Shown: positions 55,285 to 64,000 of the stretch, in pieces
Layout: each line of letters starts with the position of its first letter
Position numbering within the stretch: the stretch's first letter is position 1
Origin: Meconema thalassinum
Lineage: Eukaryota > Arthropoda > Insecta > Orthoptera > Tettigoniidae
Direction of reading: 5' to 3'
Assembly: GCA_946902985.2 (NCBI GenBank)
Contig: OX336388.2
Coordinates: 369,445,387-369,509,386, forward strand
Length of the DNA stretch: 64,000 nucleotides
Notes under the pieces: generated by a model
The model's database searches: none
Seen by the model: only the letters and a program-made list of their open reading frames with translations
Told to the model about the DNA's origin: nothing
Program-made: the position numbers and the translations under genes

Positions 55285-58200
55285 TGTACCCGATACCTAT
55301 TTTAGGCTATCGGCTACGCCAGCAGACATTAAGCTGTAGTTGAGGTTTTGGAAAGCAATAGGAAAAGATAGCGCATCGATCGCGTCAAGAAGAAAGCCAA
55401 GATGACGTAGGAGGTCTAGAATCGAGGAGGCATTGAAATCAGTAAGAAGATGGAATTATGAATGGAGATGTGAAGCTTTATTGAAACATATATGGAATTA
55501 TAACAATTAAAACATCTTAGAAGAGGATATATAACATGCATTATATGTGGAAATAATTTTATGGAAGTAAGTTATTTTATAACAGAACAGCAGAGAGGAT
55601 TCGGGTTCGAGACTATGACCGTGACGTGAGAGCACTGTGGTGGGGGACTATACCACGTGTCCGCCCCAAGCACATAAGTGAGTGAAGACAGCACTAGCAA
55701 GTTCAGTTGGGCTCAGTTAGACGAGCAGGTAAGAGCAGCTCTATAGCACAGCGAGACGCACATTGAAGGTCACGCAGCATACAGAAACTGTCACGGCAAA
55801 AGTGTAGGTGACAGTGCTTGCATCGCCGAGCAGCGAAGGCCGATCGGGTCGTTGATCCAGGCAGGCTGGCCGAGGAGACAATTGTAGACAGCCGGGGTAT
55901 TTCAAAACCACACTGCTCGTATTTGAAGACTTTATTTCAAGCTTCATTTCGACGCTGTTCAAACACAGGCTTTTACGAATAACCTTATAACTATGCTGTT
56001 ATATAACACATTCAAAGCGACTTTTTCTATTCCAAGTAAACTGAATGTTAGCATAGGCACTGATTAACATTATATCATGCATTTATAAGATTTTTATCTT
56101 ATACAGTTTTCATGAGTTACCTATTACGAACAGATACAGGGTGTTTCGTAATCTTGAACACTCTCAAGTAAAATTTTATTTTACTCAAGTGGGACTTTGC
56201 AGTAAGTTGAGATTGGACTTACAATTCTCAAACTGAACATTTATCGGAACAGTGGCGTATATTAGAAGAAGAGTAGGGGGTCCGCTGTTTCCATGAACTT
56301 TTCGAGAAGGAGTTGGACAATATCCGCTATGGGTAATTCGAGGTTCAACATGACCGAGTAAACGTGAATAGAGACAAGATGGCACCACAGAGCGATGGAT
56401 TCGATTCCTGACGAGAGGAGTTCACCAGCTGATTCGCTTGGGAGTTCGAAGGAAATCGTCATTTCATGGATGAAATGATATTCACGCCGATCTTACGAGA
56501 AATTCTTATGTAGGGAAAATCGACGATCTTGGAAATTATATTGCAACTGATAATGAAAGGTATTGTAAGAGTTCTAACCACCTGATACGATTATTTTCAT
56601 GAATACTGGGCACACATGTATATTTTTCTAATAGGAGTGATATGATTATTAAGACATGGTTTGAATTTATATACTTCGAATTTGCTAGAATATGGAGTGA
56701 CCATATGATATGGCAGGCATCATTATACGATATTCTCACCATTGTTTGGCTTTATTAAGAAGATGTTTGGTCTTTTAGACATTTTTCCAGCTAGGATATT
56801 TTTCATGAATAGTTTTTTTGAGTAACGAGTATTTCGAACTCGTGATCTGCAATTGATTATCAGAAATTACTTCGTCAGTTCATTGCATACTAGCGAGTGT
56901 GTATTATTCATCAGTAGGGATTTTTTTTCCATTGGATTGTTTGGAGATATTAAGAAGTTATTCACTTTAGTGAATGAACATCGCTTTTATATGACAACTA
57001 GAAACTTGTTGATTCCTTTCTGGTACATTCATTCATACAGCCTACGAGATGGGGGCTTTCGTATTTATACGATTGTATGGTGGCTACTCACCTTACCCAT
57101 CGTTCAGGGAACTATCATCCAAGTCGACGGGGCGAGGTCCTTCGTATTTATACGATTGTACGGTGGTTACACATCTTACTCGCCATTGAGGGACTCATTT
57201 TTATCATCCGAATGTACACGAGATGTAAGTGAATTAAACAAGGAACTACTAGTCACATATCAGTCGAAATTTTGTTAAATAAAGTAACGATAATTGTCAA
57301 CAGGATAGCATTTAGTAATTCTTGTTTGCCAATCCAGTATTTTGTTGCTATACTCTTTTGAGAGTAATTTCAGTCTAACAGCTATTACAGCTGATGCTTT
57401 TGATGAGTTTATAATTGTGTTTGATACCTTTGAGAAGGATTTAAAGTAATTGAATCTTATGAGATTAATCATTAATGGTCATAATTATTTGAAGGCAGAT
57501 CAGTATTGCAGATTTTGATATGAGAGATTATAGCACATTGGTGTTTTTCTGCGACGTGAATTGATGAAGAATTTGTAAAAGAGAATTTACGCTATTTGAA
57601 AGCAGATCTTAAATTACTGAAGTAATATTTTTCCAATTGTTTAAGAAGTTGTCTAGATGTGATCAGAGTAATTACAGTTATTGGAGATTGTGTGCGTTGA
57701 TAATTTGAAGCCAGTTATATATATTTTTGTAGATCATGCAACATGGGTAAGTGGAGTTTATGATAGGCATTTTGTGGAATTTGCCATGTGATAGTAGCAA
57801 TGTTGCTAATGTATTTTGAAGCAGACTTGAGGTCGTCGTACCCAGTCTAGCGTAATTGTTGAGATTCATGCTGTATGTGCTGAATATTTATGGAGTTTTT
57901 GTGGAATAATTCTTATATTCAAATGTGATATTTGAAGTATTGAAGAAATGTAATGTCGTTGTGGATAGTTAGATCCAACGTGATGTCGTGGAGACAATAA
58001 TATTTTTTGGCATGATAAATTAAATACGAGATATAACTTGGAAGTAATAAAACTGTAAGACAACGTTCTGTAAACCATATGAAACAATTTGTTAGGAAAT
58101 TAAACAAATAAATGAAGTTGATAATACAAGATTTTCTGAAAATAATAATTAACGAAATAATAATCTGAGATTTAAGCATATTAACGATCTGACCTAATGA

Positions 58201-59402
58201 AATAAAAATCAGAATGACTAGATGAAATAATAAAAAACTAAATAACCAGATGATTGAAATTTAAATAAGTTGATAAATTAAATTTTTGAATAAATCGATG
58301 AATTAAATAAATGGATGAGTTAAAGATTGAATAAATAAACTGATTGAAATGAATTAATAGACGATTGTAATGATGATGAATAACTGAATTAGAAGGTGAT
58401 AATTAATTAAAGAAGCTGATGATTAATGAATTTACATGGAATTAAATAAATTTAATTGAGAGATAATTTGAAGGAATTGCAACTTGAGTTGAGAATTTAA
58501 ATGATGTAATGGTGATTAAATAATGATTTTGACAGGAATAAGTAGGATTTTGAAGTGAGAATTAATGTGAGAAATATTTGATTTTGATGATGACGATAAT
58601 GACCAAACGAGTATTTGAATTTTCTGTAATTCACAGATAAGTGATTGATTGTTAATGACGATGTAAATAGTGTAAATTAATTATTCGATGTTTAGGAGCA
58701 TTTGATTAACATGTTCTACATTCAAATTATACCATGCAAACCATAATTTATGTGATATTTAATATGAGTGATTATTATATGTGTATGTTTAGGCAGATTA
58801 ATTACTTAATTAAATCCACATTGATGTTAAATTAAAGAGAATTAGGTCTCAGGTTTCACAAATGTCAGTGACGAAAGACATAGTGCTACAGTGATCCTGA
58901 GAACCCAAGAGAACTTTATACATTTTTCTTGTTATGTGGATAAAGTTAATTTTGCAGTAGAAAGGAGATGGTTCGATTTTTGGACAATGACAATTTAACT
59001 TTGCATTCGACCATACTCTTAGGTAGGAATTATATTTAAAATGTCTGTCTGACTTTCAAAGTAAAATAAATTTGTTTTTATCTTAGTAGTGATCTGATGA
59101 TGGTGTGATGTTCATTTTTCTTTCCTTGTCTTGAGTAAGGCTTATCCGGAAAGGAAGTGGTTTTGCTAGGAATTCAGTTGATGGCGCCCATTTATATTTG
59201 AATTATTTTTATTAACTTAAGCCCGTAACGACCCTAGAGATACTTTGTCTCGTGATACCCACTGCTTTTTCGATAACTCAGCTGAATTTCCGACACATTC
59301 CTTATTTGACTAGAGGTTCATTTAACTCCGCTCTGTCCTGGAACTCCAGGGATGTGATGTTATAGCAGATGGGTCATCGCATCCCCAGGACGAACGGGTA
59401 CA
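55285..59402 (+). repeat. E3 3' LTR (4118 bp)
   Basis: Pairs with 45180-49296. Differences seen include C to A at about 55590, T to A near 56069, and several near 57293-57590. It should carry the polyadenylation signal; none was placed. Confidence 0.95.
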
Positions 59403-60769
59403 ACACATACATATATATTTATATAAACTTTTGAACTGACGGTGGTTTGGGGGTCTGGGGGATGTGAAACGCGAAGATATGTCGAAATTTTCCGGAAGTC
59501 GAATCATGGCACCCATTGCAATGGTTAGTTTTCTGATGAAATCTACCTAAATTGCAATAGTTAGCTTTCTGATGAAATCTACCTAAAATAGGCTACATAA
59601 TTAAAAATACTACCATCAACGACACCTAGCTGTGAACTTGGCTACTAGATGCCACCGGAACCATCAACTCGCAACGAACGTTGGATCTTCCCCTCCGAAG
59701 GAAAGCAAACTCAGTTTTTTTTTTAGCGCTCTTAGTAAATCCGACGACTTCAGCCGGGTTTGTACCCGCGACCTTGGGCATAGAAGTTCAGCATGCTACC
59801 AGTTCCGATACCGAAGTCGCTTCCCACAGACAGATAGAAAACTGAATGTCATCTCGTGCAGTGGCGTTGTCATAGCAACTGCTGATGGCTCATCCCTTAT
59901 CAATTAAAAGTAAAGTTGTCATGGCAACCTCTCTTGGCACTTTGCATTTTCTTATAATTTAAATCATTTTGCTCACCCCTTGGCGTAATGGTGGGTCATA
60001 TCAAAAATTCTTTCAGACAAAAGTTTTAGGAAATTATTGGAGGAATATTGTCCATTTTGTACGGTTTTGATATTGTGCCTATTAACAGAGATATGATTAA
60101 TGTTTCCCGAAAAACCCACTTTTTCCCACCCTTTGGTCAATGGTTGGTGCTATCACAAAACTTTTCAAACATAAATTTTAGGGCCTTTTCCGATACATAG
60201 TATGAACTTTGAATGGATTCAATATTTCAGATATTAAGAGAGTTATAGCGATATTTCAATTTTTCGAAAAAAGCCTCCCATTTTCACCCCCTTTGACCGA
60301 TTTTGCCCATTAACGAACTCGACCGAGATTTTAAGAGGATACATATTATGTAAAAAAATCGAAGTGATTGGTATAAAATTACGCCAGTTATCGTGTCCAC
60401 AAAAGCCTCCGTGGCTTAGACGGCAGCACGCCGGCCTCTCACTGCTGGGACCGTGGTTCAAATCCCGGTCACTCCATGTGAGATCTGTGCTGGACAAAAC
60501 GGAGGCAGACAGGTTTTTCTCCGGGTACTCCGGTTTTCCCTGTCAATATTTAATTCCAGCAACACTCTCCACTATCATTTCAGTTCATCTGTCATTCATT
60601 TAATCATTGCCCCAGAGGAGTGCGTCAGGCCTCGGCAGCCGGCACAGTTCATATCCTCGCCGCTAGATGGGGGCTTCATTCATTCCATTCCTGACCCGGT
60701 CGAAGACTGGAAACAGGCTGTGGATTTTCATTTTTCATCGTGTCCACAAGAAACTGATATACACATATA
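59403..60769 (+). repeat. R monomer c
   Basis: Begins ACACATACATATATATTT and AACTTTTGAACTGACGGTGG. It lacks the part from the GGCACGCC block to the start of the S1-like block that monomer b has, and repeats GCAATAGTTAGCTTTCTGAT once. A SINE (60403-60736) splits its end. It finishes in the microsatellite at 60761-60769 where the TIR element begins. Confidence 0.75.
60403..60736 (+). mobile_element. tRNA-derived SINE with 13-bp target duplication
   Basis: The head has GCCTCCGTGGCTTAGACGGC (A-box region) and GGTTCAAATCCCGG (B box). The body includes GCCCCAGAGGAGTGCGTCAG and CGCTAGATGGGGGC, and the end is TTTTCATTTTT. ATCGTGTCCACAA flanks it perfectly (60390-60402 and 60737-60749), and the uninterrupted R copies confirm the empty site. 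Well preserved, so probably recent. Confidence 0.92.
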
Positions 60770-61620
60770 CAGGGTGTATTTGATATGATGGAAGTCCTTT
60801 ACACTGGTGATAGAAGATGGTATTCTAAGCAAATATCTTCATGAAATTAAGTCGGATCTTAATTAGTGTAGGTGGAATTAAATCACAAAAATCGTCGGTC
60901 AATATCTTGGAAACGGGCTTTCACTTCGTTCCCCTCAGCAGCAGAGCTGACTTCTCCCCGTCTCCCTCCCCTCCTACGCTGAGGAATGTTGACCAGAGTC
61001 TGCAGTTGAGTGACCTCCTCGCCTTGTCTGCCAATGACATTGAAATACACAAACCGAGCCTATGAACAGCTGATTCACACCTTCATGGGGAGTGGCTACA
61101 TGACTAGTGATGGTGGATCTGTCTAGGATTTTTCCAGCTTCATGAACTATGCATAGAAAATAGAAATCCTAAAGATTTAGTAAATTAATTTAAGGAACTG
61201 TTGGTCTATCTTTGTGTGCAGATAGTGCAACAACTGTAATAAACTTATTAATAATACTAATAATAGTAATAGTAGGCTTTTAGACACACTAACTTCTTTT
61301 ATGTTTCTTTTTGGTATGTCGAGTTGCCAGACTTTAATGTACGTAGGATTTCTTGTATGTGCCATGAAATCCATGGAGATGATCTTATTAGATCCCATTC
61401 ATTTACTACATGACTGAACGTAGATCGCACCCTCGGGAAGGTTAGCACTCTACCACCAGAACTACACATGCTGACACTTATTATTATTATTATTAGACTA
61501 TTATTATTATTATTATTATTATTATAACACTGTATTATAACAATGTATTTGTATTTTATTTTCATTTTCGTGTATTTTCATATGTATTTACATTGTTGAT
61601 GGACCAATAAATCAATCCTC

Positions 61621-61640
61621 CCCCCCCCCCCCCCCCCCCC
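61621..61640 (+). repeat. poly-C run
   Basis: Twenty C residues in a row. The true length is uncertain, because such runs are error-prone in sequencing and assembly. Confidence 0.8.
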
Positions 61641-61734
61641 TCTCCAGTTAATGGCCACCCGAGGGCTGGAGATGGGATGGGACAATTCACAATATGAACA
61701 TGTGGTACCATACTAGTATTAAATCTTGGAAGTA

Positions 61735-62280
61735 GGTTTCCATGGGTTCCCACTTCTACCCCAGGCAAATGTCGGGATTGTTCCTAACTTAAGGCCACGG
61801 CCGCCTTCTTCTCAATAATCATAACCGCTGGCAGTGCAGCCCATGAAGGGCCTAGGCCTACCAAGCGACCGCTGTCCAGCCATTTGGCCTGCAGATATTA
61901 GGGTGACGCGTGGTCAGTGCATCGGGTGCCCTCGGCCATTAATCTTGATTTTCCTGACTCGGGCACTGCCTCACTGTTAGACAGCTACTTAATTGCCCTC
62001 ACGAGGCTTAGTGCACTGCGTTACAGCCCTCACGTCAGTTTCTAATATCCCTGATGGAGCCAGGAATCGAACCCAGGGCCTCCAGGTGAGAGCCAGGTGA
62101 GAGGCAGTTGCACTGCCCCAACACCACAGGGCCGGCGCCTTCTTCCGAATCCTCACCTGAATTACAAATACCCACATTTCTACAGAAACCACAAAACACA
62201 GGTTATCACACAAATTCTACCCACACCCAGCTACATGGGGCTAAATGACCGAAATCGCCAAGCCTCTCAAACAAAACATC
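61735..62280 (+). mobile_element. S3 SINE (plus) split by a nested SINE
   Basis: The left part (61735-61810) has the S3 body with CCAGGCAAATGTCGGGATTG and AAGGCCACGGCCGCC. The right part (62136-62280) has the tail with CACAGGTTATCACACAAATT and ends near AAGCCTCTCAAAC. The head is missing or diverged. Confidence 0.65.
61811..62135 (-). mobile_element. nested SINE, minus strand
   Basis: The minus strand reads as a tRNA-like head (GGTGTTGGGGCAGTGCAACT, then GGGTTCGATTCCTGG). The body includes AGTGCCCGAGTCAGGAAAAT. CGCCTTCTT flanks it at 61802-61810 and 62136-62144 as a 9-bp duplication. Confidence 0.8.
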
Positions 62281-62871
62281 AAGTTTTTTACTTCCGTCCT
62301 AAATGCCTAGTTCTGAACAGACTGCGGGATGTCGAAATTTTGTCACACTGCATTTCATTAAGAGAATGTTTTTAGTATTTTCAGAAACTAGTCAACAGAA
62401 GGTCCGACACCGACGCCAATGATACATCAGGGCTGAGTATCGAAATTATTTTATACATGAACATCAATCAATGAATTCCACACTTACAAAGTAGGCTACA
62501 CAATACTACCGGTCCTGACGTCCCAAGCCATTGCGTGCGTTGTCAACAACAACAACAAGAACAACGGCAATGCACATTTTCTTACGAGACGGTAGAGCTC
62601 AAACAGCTGATAGCCTACCACCCCTCAAGTCAACCGGTAAGGTCAATGCTCCGATTACGTAACAACTTCCCCTTCGCGCGTCGTCACATCGGGCTCCGCC
62701 TCGTTTCCCCAGCCTGCCGCACCACTTTCTGCCTGATTAGTTTCTGAAATAACTAAAAACATTGACTTTTTAATGATTAATTATCAATTTCAAGATAGGT
62801 GACAAATTTTTTACCTAGGAAGCTCTTCTATCACCAGTGTAACGGACTTCCATCATATCAAATACACCCTG

Positions 62872-63036
62872 TATATACACATATATATATATACATACAT
62901 AAATTATATATAAACTTTTGAACTGACGGTGGTTTTGGGGTCTGGGGGATGTGAAACGCGAAGATATGTCGAAATTTTCCGGAAGTCGAAACATGGGACC
63001 CATTGCAATAGTTAGCTTTCTAATGAAATCTACCTA
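62872..63036 (+). repeat. R monomer d, left part only
   Basis: AT/AC microsatellite, then AACTTTTGAACTGACGGTGG to AATGAAATCTACCTA, as in monomers b and c. It is replaced at 63037 by AATAAGGGGCTGGTGGACCA, the end motif shared with the palindrome and P1. Confidence 0.75.
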
Positions 63037-63651
63037 ATAATAAGGGGCTGGTGGACCACTCTGTATATGACTTCTGTCCCTGTTCATCACACCACTTACT
63101 AACGGAATGTCTCATCTGTTATAAATGAAGAGCACTAAGCGAGGAACAAGCAAACGAGATCATATCTTGTAGAAAAGAAGGGTGGTAAACCCAAACAACA
63201 AGTCTCTAACTTCGCTGCTGCGTGAGTAGAGGAGGTGTAAAGAATATGAATTTAAAGTTTGCTGAACTTAGGAGCGACCTGATCAAAGTAGGAGGGAGAA
63301 AGAGAGATACGTCCCTCGGAGAATACACTCAAAATCAAAGTATACCACGCCAAACTTTCCGAGGCCACTACTCAGGCAAGAGAAGTGGACAAGCTGGGTT
63401 TCTCTCTTTTAGAACCCGATGCGTAGCTGTGCGCATAAAATCGTTCCGCCAACACCACGAAGGGGAGTTGCAGCAAGTCCAGAGGTCAGAAGTTCGTATC
63501 CCCTTGCTGATAGCGGCTATCCTAGGTGTGGTTTTCCTATGGTTTTCCTCTGGATTTTTCACCCTCCCTTCATGTAAAAGCCGGGGTGGTACCTTCTTTC
63601 AAATCACGGGGCGCCTAATACATTATAGTAAAAAATAAAAATGTCTGCCTC
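63037..63651. other. unassigned stretch beginning with a P1/palindrome-type end
   Basis: The first 35 bp match the ends at 8620 and 12650. An open frame at 63222-63638 has no recognisable domain, and its last third is SINE-like (GTGGTTTTCCTATGG, GCCGGGGTGGTACC), so it is not called a gene. Confidence 0.4.
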
Positions 63652-64000
63652 GTAGCGTAATGGCTAGTATTCTTGGCTGTCACCGCGGAGAACCGGGTTC
63701 GATTCCTGGCTATGCCAAGAAATGTAATTCTGGTCTGAGGGCTGAAACAGGTAAAACTCACCCTCATGAGGCAAAAAAGAAATAGGGCGGCTTCTATTCG
63801 TACCTCAGTCATCCTGGAGGTGGATTTTCGTGGTTTACCACTTCTACTCTATGCAAATGCCGGGATGGTTCCTAACTTCAGGCCACTTCCTACCTAAATT
63901 GGAAACACACACATCACAGTGACATAGGTTATCAGACAATTTCTATACACACCTTAGTACACGGGGATATATGACCACGTCGTCAAAAATCCCCTAATGA
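63652..64000 (+). mobile_element. S3 SINE, plus strand, running to the window edge
   Basis: Head with GTAGCGTAATGGCTAGTATT and GGGTTCGATTCCTGG. The body has ATGCCGGGATGG. The tail has CATAGGTTATCAGACAATTT and CGGGGATATATGACCACG, ending in CCCCTAATGA. This is the clearest complete copy of S3 in the window. It may continue past position 64000. Confidence 0.75.

Larger units (their letters stand above)
45180..59402 (+). mobile_element. E3: Ty3-like LTR retrotransposon with 4.1-kb LTRs
   Basis: About 14.2 kb: LTR 45180-49296, primer site, gag-pol 49599-55184, purine tract, LTR 55285-59402. LTR ends are TGTACCCG...CGGGTACA, and a perfect 4-bp duplication ACAC flanks it (45176-45179, 59403-59406). 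By eye the LTRs differ at about a dozen positions in 4.1 kb. It sits at the junction of R monomers b and c, the equivalent place to E2. Pol is more distant from E1/E2 than they are from each other. The protease motif is DTW and one stop lies in integrase. Confidence 0.95.
60770..62871. mobile_element. Tc1/mariner-like inverted-repeat element, non-autonomous
   Basis: Inverted repeats of about 48 bp with one mismatch (60770-60817 and 62824-62871), starting CAGGGTGTATTTGATATG. TA flanks both sides (60768-60769, 62872-62873), as known for Tc1/mariner. The 2.1-kb interior has no transposase frame. It holds a C run (61621-61640), an S3 SINE and a second SINE nested in that. It lies at the junction of R monomers c and d. 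Confidence 0.8.

Noticed and set aside
63222..63638. 138-codon frame
   Set aside because: Its end is SINE-like sequence and no domain or ATG-supported start is evident.

Overview
The window looks like repeat-rich nuclear DNA from an arthropod, most likely an insect with a large genome. Several tRNA-derived SINE families, Ty3-type LTR retrotransposons and DINE-1-like elements fill almost all of it. I found no convincing host gene, no bacterial signature and no functional RNA gene. The species cannot be named from the sequence; a polyneopteran insect is a guess based on the look of the SINEs.

Layout. 1-15 kb is a mosaic of old repeats: SINEs on both strands, a DINE-1/Helentron-like element built on a ~146-bp periodic array (5541-7250), a related copy on the minus strand (about 10345-11040), a roughly 1-kb imperfect palindrome (about 12165-13215), and an inverted pair of one unidentified repeat (8570-9250 and 14495-15088). 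From about 15.1 kb to 63 kb the ground plan is a broken tandem array of one repeat, here called R (monomer about 1.4-1.5 kb, four copies a-d). Into R have gone a second DINE-1-like element (15326-17447), three long-LTR Ty3-like retrotransposons (E1 18422-31343 plus; E2 31433-43700 minus; E3 45180-59402 plus), a SINE with a 13-bp target duplication (60403-60736), and a Tc1/mariner-like inverted-repeat element (60770-62871) that itself holds a SINE within a SINE.

The three retrotransposons make up about 39 kb. Their LTRs are very long (about 3.07, 2.74 and 4.12 kb), so LTR sequence alone is near 20 kb. Each codes, or once coded, for a single Gag-Pol polyprotein in this order: a long N-terminal coiled coil (11-residue repeats in E1 and E2), capsid-like Gag, an Arg/Asn/Gln/Gly-rich tract where CCHC zinc knuckles usually lie, aspartic protease, reverse transcriptase, RNase H, and integrase with a GPY/F module. 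There is no env and no chromodomain. The primer sites match or approach the tRNA-Lys(1,2) type. LTR pairs are nearly identical, so the insertions are recent, yet every copy is damaged: E1 has two stops in the integrase tail; E2 has three apparent frameshifts and one stop; E3 has a DTW protease motif and one stop inside integrase. None looks autonomous as read, although they could serve as templates for a helper copy.

SINE labels used below: S1 (about 855-1382, also built into R), S2 (2071-2388), S3 (7405-7795, 63652-64000), S5 (6679-6872), S6 (9440-9656), S7 (9725-10207). These are my own working names.
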